Shown: positions 15,467-23,588 of the stretch, in pieces
Numbering within the stretch: the stretch's first letter is position 1
How the letters are laid out: each line of letters begins with the position of its first letter
Origin: Actinospineispora spinosispora DSM 44797
GTDB lineage: Bacteria > Actinomycetota > Actinomycetes > Mycobacteriales > Pseudonocardiaceae
Assembly (NCBI RefSeq): GCF_000429025.1
Contig: NZ_AUBB01000006.1
Coordinates: 682,001-746,000 of the forward strand
Direction of reading: 5' to 3'
Length of the DNA stretch: 64,000 nucleotides
The notes under the pieces: model-generated
Database searches by the model: none
Told to the model about the DNA's origin: nothing
What the model saw: the letters and a program-made list of their open reading frames with translations, nothing else
Program-made: the position numbers and the translations under genes

Positions 15467-17566
15467 TCACGGCGTTCTCACCGGTGGCCCCAACGGGGCC
15501 ACCGGTGGCCCCAACGGGGCGTTGATCGCGACGACCGTTCCGTCCGGGTACCAGGCACCCGGGTCCGGACCCATGTCCATGTCGACCCCCATCGGAACGT
15601 TGACGGGCGCGGCGCCGTAGAACGCCGCCCGCTCGTCCAGCTGGATGCCGTGGTTGCGCGCCCAGGCCAGGTACCCGGCGGCGGACGGTCCTTCGCCGGG
15701 GAAGACGGCGGCCACGGTGACGCCGTACTGCCGGGGCGCCGTCTCCTGTGGGTTGAACGTCAACGCGAGCACCTCGGATTCCGCCGAGGGCAACAAAGTG
15801 TCCGCGAGCAACCACGGTGCCACCACGATGCCGCCGTTGGCCGCTTCGCGCGACTGGGCGGTCGCCTGGTCCAGCGCCGGTTTGGCCGCGGCCCAACCGG
15901 ACACCACCAGCACGGTGTGCCCCGGCACGCCGGTCAGCCCGGCCGAGACCGGCAGGTTGTGCTTCGCCGCCTCGGACCGCACCAGCTCGGCCGCCGACCT
16001 CGACCTCGGCGAGTCGTCGGCGACCAGGTCGAACGCGGTGATGCCGCGCCCCGCCAGGAACGTGACCGTGTCACGCACCGCCTCCCGATCGCTCGCGGTC
16101 AATGTCTCGGACGGGCACGAGGTCAGCGCGGGCTGGGCGGCTGTGCTCGCACTGAGCAGCGCCGCCAGCGCCGCGCTGGCGCATTCCGGTCCATTGACAC
16201 CGGTCAGTGCCCGGGTGACGACCGGGTCACCCGGTTCCGTGCCGACGTCGATCGGCACGACTCCCGGGACGCCGTCGCCGGTGACCGTCAGCTGCTCGGT
16301 CCCGGCGGGGATGTCCACCACCGCCCAGGTCCCCGACGCACCGGGGCGCGTGGTGAGCGGCACCGGAGCACCACCGGCACTGACCGACAGCGCACTGCTC
16401 GGGGTGACCGGCGCGACCGGCCGATGACCATGGCCGCCGGGCAGTGCCTGTCCACCGCCGGCATCGCCGATGTGGACCAGGTTCGGGCCGGGGCGCATGG
16501 GCGCGACGAGCACCGCGAGGTGCCGAAGCCCCAGCTCGACCGGCCGCAGCAGCGGCTGGCCCGGCTCCGGCGCCGCCGCCGGCCGGGGCTGGGTCGCCAG
16601 CATCGCGCCGGCGAGGAAGGCGAATGCCAGCCCCGCGGCGGCCAGCCTGCTGAGCTCCGGTCCGCGCGCCCTGCCGGCGGGGCCGGTGAGCAGGTACCAG
16701 GTCAGCGCAACCACCACCGGGAGTCCGGCCTGCGCCAGCGCGGCGAGTCCGTACCCGGTGTGGAGAAGATCGAAGAGTGACCGGGGTCCGGTCACCAGTG
16801 CCTGGGTGATGCCCGCGACCGAGGCGACGACGGCGGCGATCAGGCCCGGCCAGGTCAGCCGCGCCAGCACCGCCGCACGGCGCTCGGCGTCATCCGGGGC
16901 AGAGGTGTCGACGGCACCGTTCAACAGCCGATCCTTCGGCGAGACCCGGCCCGGCAGCAGCGCCACGCCGAACGCCGAGGCACCCAGCAGGACCGCGCCG
17001 GACACCGCGTAGACCACATCGAGAGCGAGGGACAGACCAGTGCGCGCGGCGCCGAGCTCGACACCGAGCAGCCCGACCAGCGCGATCCCGACGACGCCGA
17101 CCGGCCATGGCCGCCGCAGTGCTCCGAGCAGCAGGGGTACCGCCAGGGCCAGCGCGAGCTGCACCGCGGCGATCGGCCGGGTCGTCTGACCGGTGATCAC
17201 ACCGGCGGCGCAGGTCACGGCCACGGTCAGCGCCCCGGTCCAGGCGAGCAACCGGATGCCCGAGGTCACCGGACGAACGTCCAGCCAGCCTCTGACCAGC
17301 GCGAGTCCCGCCACCACCGCAGTGGCGACGAGCAGTGCCACCCGCACCAGGATCGCCGAGGCGTCCACCGGCGGGGTGACCATGGAGGTGATCAGCTCAT
17401 CGGCGGGCAGACCGGCACCCGGCCGGAACACGATGCGGACCAGCACCGTGACCAACGCGACCAGCACGGCCGCGCCGACGAGGAGTAGGGCCGGGCCCCG
17501 GCCGCGCCACCCGCGAGGGTGACGCGACCGGGGCTGCCCGTTGCCGCTGCTACTTGATGTCGTCAT
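15467..17566 (-). CDS. CopD-like membrane protein with large exported C-terminal domain
   Basis: A 699-residue protein. Residues ~25-320 hold about eight hydrophobic segments arranged as in CopD copper-uptake proteins; the LFDLLHTGYGLAALAQAG segment resembles the CopD TxYG region and RLTWPGLIAAVVASVAG its preceding helix. The intramembrane His of typical CopD is not evident (DVVYAVSGAVLLG). After ~350 an exported part begins with LAVLVAPMRPGPNLVHI, like YtkA/CopC-type beta domains, includes GGHGH, and continues for ~300 residues with a Rossmann-like repeat of unknown type, ending MGVDMDMG and a duplicated APLGPPV. It overlaps the SBP56-like gene by 17 bases, so the two are coupled. A role in copper delivery to the exported partner is inferred. 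Confidence 0.7.
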   Translation of the reverse strand: MTTSSSSGNGQPRSRHPRGWRGRGPALLLVGAAVLVALVTVLVRIVFRPGAGLPADELITSMVTPPVDASAILVRVALLVATAVVAGLALVRGWLDVRPVTSGIRLLAWTGALTVAVTCAAGVITGQTTRPIAAVQLALALAVPLLLGALRRPWPVGVVGIALVGLLGVELGAARTGLSLALDVVYAVSGAVLLGASAFGVALLPGRVSPKDRLLNGAVDTSAPDDAERRAAVLARLTWPGLIAAVVASVAGITQALVTGPRSLFDLLHTGYGLAALAQAGLPVVVALTWYLLTGPAGRARGPELSRLAAAGLAFAFLAGAMLATQPRPAAAPEPGQPLLRPVELGLRHLAVLVAPMRPGPNLVHIGDAGGGQALPGGHGHRPVAPVTPSSALSVSAGGAPVPLTTRPGASGTWAVVDIPAGTEQLTVTGDGVPGVVPIDVGTEPGDPVVTRALTGVNGPECASAALAALLSASTAAQPALTSCPSETLTASDREAVRDTVTFLAGRGITAFDLVADDSPRSRSAAELVRSEAAKHNLPVSAGLTGVPGHTVLVVSGWAAAKPALDQATAQSREAANGGIVVAPWLLADTLLPSAESEVLALTFNPQETAPRQYGVTVAAVFPGEGPSAAGYLAWARNHGIQLDERAAFYGAAPVNVPMGVDMDMGPDPGAWYPDGTVVAINAPLGPPVAPLGPPVRTP
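15479..15519. repeat. 21-nt tandem repeat at the 3' end of the CopD-like gene
   Basis: CACCGGTGGCCCCAACGGGG occurs twice in tandem with a one-base spacer and encodes the doubled PLGPPVA at the protein C-terminus. In-frame, so copy number changes would only lengthen the tail. Confidence 0.75.
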
Positions 17567-19388
17567 CAGCCGTGACGAACAGCATGGAGTGCGGCTTGGC
17601 GTTGCCGAACGCTCCGTGCGGCCAGTTCTTACGGTTGAAACTGATGCAGGTCTGACCGGTCACTTCGTCCTTGAAGTTCTTGTCCAGGGTCAGCTTGCCG
17701 TCCTTGCCGATGTCCACGATGCAGACGCGGTGGTCACCGTCGAGGCCGGTACGGGCCACGAAGTAGTCAGCCGTGGCAATGCGCCGGGGCTGGTCGGTCT
17801 CGTGGTAGTACCCATCGTCACCCAGCTTCAGGTTGTCCAGCGCGCCCCAGTGCGGGCCACCGGCCTTCTTGTCCGGGTTGATGGCGAGCGCACTGTCCAG
17901 CTTCGGGCAGTCCGACTCGTGGCCGCCGGCGGTGATCTCCGACTTCTCGTCGATGTTGCACTTGAAGTCGGTGCCGGCCTCGACGAGCTTCGAGATGTCC
18001 AGTGCGAACACCCCACCCGCCGTGCCGGGGTCGTCCGGCCCGAGGCCGCCGGGAGCACGGCCCTGCAGCGAGTGGTAAAGGATCTTGTCGTCGGGGCTGG
18101 TCTGGATCCAGGCTCCGTTGTCACCTTCCGCGCTGACCGGCTTGCCGTTGATCTTGGAGTCGGCCTGCGTGTTGTCGTACACCTCGCGCCACACCGGGTG
18201 CTCGGCGGTCATATCCGGCGTGTAGAAGATCGCACCACCCTGCATGGACTCGGCGAATGCTCCCTTGTGCCCCGGCAGATTGGTGGCGGTCACCTCCATC
18301 GCGGCCCGGTTCTCGGTGTGCAGCGGGTCGTTCGCCTTGGCGCGCGGCCCCTCCGGCAGGAAGCTGACGCTCTTCACCTTGGGGTGGTTGAGGTCGCTGA
18401 TGTCCCAGGTTCGGACGGTCGGACGCCGCAGGTAGGGCGACGGGGCCTTGACCGGGTCGAGGATGATCGTCCTCGGTTCCGCGTAGTCACTCGTCACCAT
18501 GGTCTTCAGGTCTTCACGGACATGAATACCGTGCGGGTTCGCGCAGCTGGGCAGGCCCAGCCTCGGGGTGTTGAGGCACTGCTTCGGATCTTCGGACTTC
18601 GTCGTGGCGGCCGGCGCCTCCACCAGGTTCTTGCCGTCCTTGGCGAACCGCACGACCTCACCGGGGGTACCGGCGAACCCGTTACCGCTGCGGACCTCGC
18701 CGTGGGTGTACTTGCAGGGACCCGGAGCGACCGGACCACCCATGTACGTGCCGTAGGCGCTGCCGTCCTTCAGGACCCAGTACGCGTCCGGAACCGAGCC
18801 ACACAGCGTGTTGCTGGGCAGGCTGATGCCGGACAGGCTCAGCGACGGCAGCTTCGACACGTCGAAGATGTAGGTCGCCGCCGAGTACAGGCCACCGGCG
18901 TAGATCTTCTCGCCCTTGTGCCAGACGTACTGGACGTGGTGCGGCTCGTTCTCCACCAGCGGGCCGACGGTGCCGGTGTTGACGACCTTGCCGTAGCTCG
19001 GGGAACCCGGCGTCACGTCCAGCACGGCCAGGAAGTCCGGGCCGGGCAGGGCGTTGCGCACCTTGTCGACGGTGCTGTTCAGCGAGCCGGGCAGCTTCTG
19101 GATGTCCGGGACGATGGTGTCCGCGACGTTCTCGTCACCGGCCCACACGATCAGGTATTCGGGGCGCTTACCTGACTTGTGGGAGTCGTCGGCGGCTTTG
19201 TGGTCCAGGTGGTTCTCCACCCAGTAGTCCTTGCCGTCCTTGCCCTTGATGATCGACTTGGCGGACGTGATGTCCGCGTATGCGTCGCCGACACTCGGCG
19301 CGACGATCAGTCCGGCGGCCACAGCGAGCACACCGACACCGACCAGCACCTTGTGCAGCGGCCGCACACCTGAGAGGAACCGAGGCAT
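17550..19388 (-). CDS. secreted SBP56 / methanethiol-oxidase-like protein
   Basis: A 612-residue exported protein. A signal peptide (residues ~1-38, ending GDAYA-DI) precedes a beta-propeller-type chain. Residues 117-125 (PDFLAVLDV) with TPGSPSYGKVV and ENEPHHVQYVW (H150, H151) match the selenium-binding-protein-56 family start, where PDYLA, the DVDPxSPxY turn and a HH pair are conserved. Later His motifs are NPHGIH (284-289) and KPHSMLF near the C-terminus. The N-terminal Cys that binds selenium in SELENBP1 is absent. Family members oxidise methanethiol to formaldehyde, H2S and H2O2 and bacterial ones are periplasmic copper enzymes. It is longer than usual (~460). ATG 19388 shares its A with the stop of the preceding small gene. 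Confidence 0.72.
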   Translation of the reverse strand: MPRFLSGVRPLHKVLVGVGVLAVAAGLIVAPSVGDAYADITSAKSIIKGKDGKDYWVENHLDHKAADDSHKSGKRPEYLIVWAGDENVADTIVPDIQKLPGSLNSTVDKVRNALPGPDFLAVLDVTPGSPSYGKVVNTGTVGPLVENEPHHVQYVWHKGEKIYAGGLYSAATYIFDVSKLPSLSLSGISLPSNTLCGSVPDAYWVLKDGSAYGTYMGGPVAPGPCKYTHGEVRSGNGFAGTPGEVVRFAKDGKNLVEAPAATTKSEDPKQCLNTPRLGLPSCANPHGIHVREDLKTMVTSDYAEPRTIILDPVKAPSPYLRRPTVRTWDISDLNHPKVKSVSFLPEGPRAKANDPLHTENRAAMEVTATNLPGHKGAFAESMQGGAIFYTPDMTAEHPVWREVYDNTQADSKINGKPVSAEGDNGAWIQTSPDDKILYHSLQGRAPGGLGPDDPGTAGGVFALDISKLVEAGTDFKCNIDEKSEITAGGHESDCPKLDSALAINPDKKAGGPHWGALDNLKLGDDGYYHETDQPRRIATADYFVARTGLDGDHRVCIVDIGKDGKLTLDKNFKDEVTGQTCISFNRKNWPHGAFGNAKPHSMLFVTADDDIK

Positions 19389-19636
19389 CAGTATCCCGGC
19401 CCCTGCTGCCCACCCGGCAGTACCTTGGTCGCGCCGGTCGCCGACTTGACCGTGCCGTGGATCGGGACACCGCCCGGGGTCAGGTCGCCGTCGGCGGTCT
19501 GCGTACCGGTCGCGTCCGCGCCCGGGATGTCGCCGTTGGGAGTGGCGGCGCTGGCCGTGCCCGCGGCCACCACCAATCCGACACCCGCGAGCGCCAGGCC
19601 TACGGCCGCGGCGCGGGTTACCTTGGAAATTGACAC
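19388..19636 (-). CDS. small secreted Gly-rich protein, first gene of the SBP56 operon
   Basis: An 82-residue protein with a signal peptide (SKVTRAAAVGLALAGVGLVV, cleavage near TASA-AT). The mature ~50 residues are Gly/Thr/Asp-rich (TPNGDIPGADATGTQTADGD) with no Cys and one His. GTG 19636 has GAGGTG about ten bases upstream. The stop TGA shares its last base with the ATG of the SBP56-like gene, so translation is coupled. No known family recognised. A partner or propeptide-like role for the exported enzyme is inferred only from the tight coupling. Confidence 0.68.
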   Translation of the reverse strand: MSISKVTRAAAVGLALAGVGLVVAAGTASAATPNGDIPGADATGTQTADGDLTPGGVPIHGTVKSATGATKVLPGGQQGPGY

Positions 19637-19860
19637 AGTGCTTGCACCTCGTGTGAGTTTCGATGGGGAGCGAAACACACGACTCAACGCTGAATTCGCG
19701 CAGCACTAATCACCGACAGAGAATGCCGGAATAGCGCTGTCTGAACAGCGTGGATATCGCGGTAGAACAACCGGGTACCCGAGTGCGGGACGGTGATCAA
19801 AGGAGATGACAGACTTTGTGGCGCGTAGCGCCTCAGATCACCCGGAGTAGAGAGAGGCTG
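19637..19860 (-). promoter_or_regulatory. 5' region of the SBP56 operon with two hairpins
   Basis: No gene. A hairpin at 19651-19680 (GTTTCG/CGAAAC plus GTGTG/CACAC with a one-base bulge) ends 14 bases before the GTG start and could affect the ribosome site GAGGTG. Further up, 19792-19842 has GGTGATC/GATCACC arms enclosing GGCGC-GTA-GCGCC. These could be leader structures or operators; I match them to no known riboswitch. Confidence 0.4.
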
Positions 19861-20417
19861 AGCGGATTCGGTCCTGGCGAATGTTTTCTCGGCGCCACTG
19901 TCCAGGCGTCACGAGCGATTCACCGGGGCAGGAATCAGCTCACTGGCCTCGTACACAGCGCGCTGGCTTGCCGCCGGAGATCCACGTGGATCCGGTAGGC
20001 GGCGAATAGCTTCCAACTGAGCACGTCGAAATACTTGCATTACGACATCCGGGTGGTCAAACCCCACCCCCTCGGTCTGCCCCCTTGACGGCGCGGTCAA
20101 GAGCCGTCTCGCGGATCGATACGGCTTCTGAATCGATTCACAACGTGACTCGACCCACCTAAACTGAACCAAAACAGTGGATTTAAGGGCCCTCTGACCA
20201 GTTCCCGAGCCGAACTGAGAGCACCAGATCGTGTGATCAGCAGCGGTAACGCGCACGAACTGTGGCGAGCTTGCCGACCAGATCAACATGTCGTCACCCG
20301 TTCGAGGTTCAGCGCTTCCGACCTGGATCGAAACTGCCCCGGTCGACGACACTGCGCAACATCCGGCCATCCCACCCGCCACACCGACACCCAACTTTCC
20401 CGCGCTGAACGCAGAAA
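19861..20417. other. gene-free stretch, lower G+C
   Basis: About 560 bases with visibly lower G+C than the flanks. Open frames exist but none has convincing composition or a ribosome site. The leftward frame through 19909-20290 has no recognisable protein. It may hold a decayed gene; otherwise nothing seen. Confidence 0.4.
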
Positions 20418-20460
20418 CGGGGTGGCTCCCCGGTGCTCGTGACACCAGGAAGCCACCCCG
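20418..20460. terminator. hairpin downstream of the cysteine-desulfurase-like gene
   Basis: CGGGGTGGCT (20418-20427) pairs exactly with AGCCACCCCG (20451-20460). It begins 17 bases past the stop of the leftward gene. Confidence 0.7.
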
Positions 20461-20476
20461 AGGGTGGAACACGGCC

Positions 20477-21859
20477 CTAGGCGGGCTCGTAGGTCTCGTG
20501 CTCCGGGACCGCCCGGTACTCCAGCCGTGGGCCCTCGGTCGTGATCGAGCGCAGCGCCTCGACCAGCCGGTCCACGTCGTCGACCGAGCTGTGGCACGCC
20601 AGGCTGGCGCGCACGATGCCATAGCTGGCCAGCCGGTCGCCGGCCTCGATCTCCGCTTCGATCCGGGCCTGCTCGTCGTCGGGTACCGCGAGCCAGCGCC
20701 GCACCAGGCGGTGGTTGCAGATCGTGCCGGCGCGCACCTCGATGCCGTGCTCGTGCTCCAGCACCGCGGCGACCTTGGCGTGGTGCTGCCCAGGCACCAG
20801 GAACGGGAACGTGCCGATGCGGTCGTCGGTCAGGTAGCGCTCGGCCGGCACTGTCATCCGAATCCCGGACACCGTGGCCAGCTCGGCCGCCGCGTACCGG
20901 ACCAGCGCGCGTTCGTGCCCTTCCACGACGTCCCAACCGGCGTCCAGGAGCTCGGCGCAGGACGCACCGAGCGCCACGATGCCGGTGGCGTTCCAGGTAC
21001 CGGTCTGATGGCGTTCCGCCGAGGGCGACCAGAGCACCGACCCCGAATCGGTGATCATGTCGATGGAGCCGCCGCCAGGGTCGGCCGGCGCCCGGTCCAG
21101 TACGTGCCTCGGCACCGAGAGGACGCCGAGACCGAACGGCGCGTAGACCTTGTGCGCGGAGAAGGCCAGCGCGTCGACGCCGGACTCGGCCATGTCGATG
21201 CGCCGGTGCGGTGCCAGCTGGGCGGCGTCGACGAACAGGAGCGCACCGGCCGCGTGCACCCGGTCGGCCAACCCGCGAAGGTCCGGGCAGAACCCGGTCA
21301 GGTTGGAGGCCCCGGTGACCGCGAGGAGCCGCACCCGGCCCGCGTGTGCGGCCAGCAGCTCGTCCAGGTGCTCGAGGTCCAGCGCTCCACTGTCGTCGGC
21401 GCGCACGTCGACCACCCTGGCCTGGGTGTTGTAGCGCCACGGCAGGTTGTTCGAGGTGTGCTCGATCTCCGAGGTGAGCACCACGTCCTCGGTGCTGAGC
21501 GGCAGTAACCTGGCCAGCTGGTTGATCGCCGCGCTGGTGTTCGCGCAGAACAGCAGACCGTTGTCGGCGGGCTGCCCGATGAACCGCTGAATGCGCCCCA
21601 ATGCCTGTTCGACGGCTTCGACGGTCGCCCTCGCCCGTGGACCGGCTCCTCGGTGCAATGCGCCATAAGCGCCGAGGAACTGCTCCGTCTCGCGCAGTGT
21701 GCGTTCGAACGGCGGTGTGGTGGCGGCATTGTTGAGTTGCACGACGCGAACGTCGCGGCCGTCGGCGAGAGTCGTGCGGGAATCGGTGCCGAACACCCGG
21801 GGAAGTGTTCGACTGTCCCCGCCGGGCGGGGACAGTGAGTCGTTCAACAGATCGGTCAT
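20477..21859 (-). CDS. class V aminotransferase, cysteine-desulfurase-like
   Basis: A 460-residue PLP enzyme of the NifS/SufS fold. The PLP lysine is K237 in SAHKVYAPFG, the PLP-ring Asp is D211 in LFVDAAQLAPH, EIEHTSN supplies the conserved His, and the SufS catalytic-loop cysteine is C381 in VRAGTICNHRLVRR. It would release sulfane sulfur from cysteine or a related substrate. ATG 21859 follows GGATGG. It is transcribed in the same direction as the SBP56 operon but is separated from it by a terminator and 840 bases. A sulfur-related role together with that operon is plausible but unproven. No SufBCD genes are adjacent. Confidence 0.82.
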   Translation of the reverse strand: MTDLLNDSLSPPGGDSRTLPRVFGTDSRTTLADGRDVRVVQLNNAATTPPFERTLRETEQFLGAYGALHRGAGPRARATVEAVEQALGRIQRFIGQPADNGLLFCANTSAAINQLARLLPLSTEDVVLTSEIEHTSNNLPWRYNTQARVVDVRADDSGALDLEHLDELLAAHAGRVRLLAVTGASNLTGFCPDLRGLADRVHAAGALLFVDAAQLAPHRRIDMAESGVDALAFSAHKVYAPFGLGVLSVPRHVLDRAPADPGGGSIDMITDSGSVLWSPSAERHQTGTWNATGIVALGASCAELLDAGWDVVEGHERALVRYAAAELATVSGIRMTVPAERYLTDDRIGTFPFLVPGQHHAKVAAVLEHEHGIEVRAGTICNHRLVRRWLAVPDDEQARIEAEIEAGDRLASYGIVRASLACHSSVDDVDRLVEALRSITTEGPRLEYRAVPEHETYEPA

Positions 21860-22033
21860 CCGGCCATCCTGTCTGAATTGACCGATTTAGTAGTAATAAG
21901 CCGACCCATCTGTGTGCTAGTCGACATGACAGGCTGTCCGGTGATGAGCGGACCGAAGCGTGACCACCCATCCGGGCGACACGCTCGCGTGTCTGTGCGG
22001 CACAGACCCGAAGAAAAGCTACGTTCCGTAATC

Positions 22034-23014
22034 ATGCGCCGATGGGAGAAGTGGTTACCTCAGGCCGCGGCCGCGATCCTGACCGCGTCCGGCATGACCG
22101 CGACGCTGACGGCCACCGAACCAGCGGCCCTTCCCAGCGTCACGGTGCCGGCCAGCCACTACGTGGTGCCCTCCGGGGGCAACGACGCCGCGGACGCCCA
22201 GGGCTACCGATCCGGCTGCACCGACGGCCGGGCGGGTGTGCCCGGCCTGCGCGTCCTGTTCTTCGGCACCCAGGAGAAGGACGGGCGCATCCGCCCTCCC
22301 GGCACCTCGGTGAGCACCCCCGCCGTCCGGGTCGACGACGACTGGGTAGTCAGTGCGGCCGCCGGCTGGATCCGGGGGTTCACCCAGTGCGGCCAGACCA
22401 ACGCCGTCCTCGCGTTGGGTGTGAACAACAAGTCCGACGGCGGAGCCGACCCGGCGAAGGCGGGCGCCGCCTGGGCGACACTGGTCAACAAGGTCGCCTC
22501 CGCCGCGCCGGTCACCCGGGTCACCGTGACCGGGGCCCTCGACGGTGAGCCGTCCTGGTCGAAGTCGAACTGGGCTCGCGGTTGGGTCGACGCCTACGTC
22601 GGTGGCACCCGCAAGCTGCTCTACGCAGCCAACTCCGCCGACGGCTGCCCCCAGAGCGGCCCCGGCGAGGCCTGCTCCAACGGCTGGACGCTCGCCGACG
22701 TCCACCACGTCTCGACCGGCGCGGCCAGCACGGTCGTCGCGCTGCCCCAGATCTATCGGACCGACGGCGTCCAGGCCAAACAGTGGGCCAACATCAGCAG
22801 CTGGGGCGCACGCACCGGCGCGGGCCCGCTGCGGGTGGTCGGCGCGATGAGCCAGCAGGCCGCGTGCCGTCAGCAGGCCGGTTGCTCCCGTACCGACAAC
22901 TCCCCCGCGCAGGCCCGCGACCAGCTCGCCCAGGCGCTCGCCGCGGTGGGCACGTCCCGGCCCCGCCTGGTGGTCACCGACATGGACTGGCTCCGCGACT
23001 CAGACCCCCGGTAA
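22034..23014 (+). CDS. secreted hypothetical protein
   Basis: A 326-residue protein I do not recognise. An N-terminal signal (MRRWEKWLPQAAAAILTASG, to about residue 35) precedes a domain with the segments GYRSGCTDGRAGVPGLRVLFFGTQ, WIRGFTQCGQTNAVLALG, WARGWVDAYV and LVVTDMDWLRDSD. Six cysteines in the mature part could form disulfides. The repeated Asp/Trp-rich strand ends suggest a TIM-barrel-like glycosidase fold, but I see no catalytic signature. ATG 22034 is chosen because it opens the signal peptide; there is no clear ribosome site. It is divergent from the cysteine-desulfurase-like gene. Confidence 0.7.
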   Translation: MRRWEKWLPQAAAAILTASGMTATLTATEPAALPSVTVPASHYVVPSGGNDAADAQGYRSGCTDGRAGVPGLRVLFFGTQEKDGRIRPPGTSVSTPAVRVDDDWVVSAAAGWIRGFTQCGQTNAVLALGVNNKSDGGADPAKAGAAWATLVNKVASAAPVTRVTVTGALDGEPSWSKSNWARGWVDAYVGGTRKLLYAANSADGCPQSGPGEACSNGWTLADVHHVSTGAASTVVALPQIYRTDGVQAKQWANISSWGARTGAGPLRVVGAMSQQAACRQQAGCSRTDNSPAQARDQLAQALAAVGTSRPRLVVTDMDWLRDSDPR

Positions 23015-23018
23015 ACGA

Positions 23019-23062
23019 CCGTGAGTGGCGCGGCCGCCTATAGGCGGCCGCGCCACTCACGG
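23019..23062. terminator. perfect 44-nt palindrome filling a convergent junction, family 4
   Basis: Two exact 22-base arms (23019-23040, 23041-23062) with no loop, centred on CCTATAGG. It occupies nearly all of the 49 bases between the two convergent stop codons. The arm CCGTGAGTGGC and the GCCTATAGGC centre recur at 62714-62755. Confidence 0.85.
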
Positions 23063-23063
23063 G

Positions 23064-23588
23064 TCAGTTGAGGAGGGTGAGGGCGCAGATTATCGCTGCT
23101 CCCACACCGACCAGGGCCGCCACCAGGAGGGACCAGTCCGAGGGGATCGCCGCCGCCACCACCGCGGCAGGGGTCGTGACCGCGGCACCGACGAGCATCG
23201 GGCGTTGCGCGGTGAACCATTCGCCCAGATCGACCGGACCGGCCAGGGACTGCCGGTGCAGCCGGACGGCGAGCAGGAACGCCAGGCAGGCGAAGCCGCA
23301 CACACCGTCACCGATGGCCTCGGGCGGCACCAGGAACAGCGCGAGCGCGGTACACAGCACGGCCAGCGCGGGCATCGCCCCGGCCCTCGGCCGCACGGTG
23401 GTGAGCACCACGGCGAGCGCCCCGACACCCAGCACGATCGTCACCGCGAGACCGAGATCGGACTCCTCCGCCGACCGGGGCGGCCCGGCGATCAGCGCGA
23501 GCACGGTCGGGACCGCGAGCATCACGGCCCCGGCGAGCAGGCACGGCCCCGGGCGCCCCAGGCGCCGGTCCTCGACGGTGTCCGTCAT
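23064..23588 (-). CDS. multi-pass membrane protein, end of MoxR operon
   Basis: A 174-residue hydrophobic protein with about five to six helices (first at residues ~17-35, last at ~150-172), no recognisable family motif. ATG 23588 overlaps the DUF58 gene stop (ATGA). It is the last gene of the DUF4129-MoxR-DUF58 operon, where small membrane proteins of unknown function are common. Confidence 0.7.
   Translation of the reverse strand: MTDTVEDRRLGRPGPCLLAGAVMLAVPTVLALIAGPPRSAEESDLGLAVTIVLGVGALAVVLTTVRPRAGAMPALAVLCTALALFLVPPEAIGDGVCGFACLAFLLAVRLHRQSLAGPVDLGEWFTAQRPMLVGAAVTTPAAVVAAAIPSDWSLLVAALVGVGAAIICALTLLN

Noticed and set aside
17541..19175. Rightward open frame (544 codons) opposite the SBP56 gene
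   Set aside because: Antisense shadow; the leftward protein has signal peptide and family motifs.
13835..19636. Interpretation of the exported-protein operon as a plain copper-resistance locus
   Set aside because: The SBP56-like and YeeE proteins are not copper-resistance components, and the CopD-like protein lacks the usual His; a sulfur-linked role fits better, although it is unproven.
19909..20622. Leftward open frame of 237 codons spanning the gap after the cysteine-desulfurase-like gene
   Set aside because: Its first part overlaps the desulfurase gene in another frame and a terminator lies inside; no family resemblance. A decayed gene cannot be excluded.
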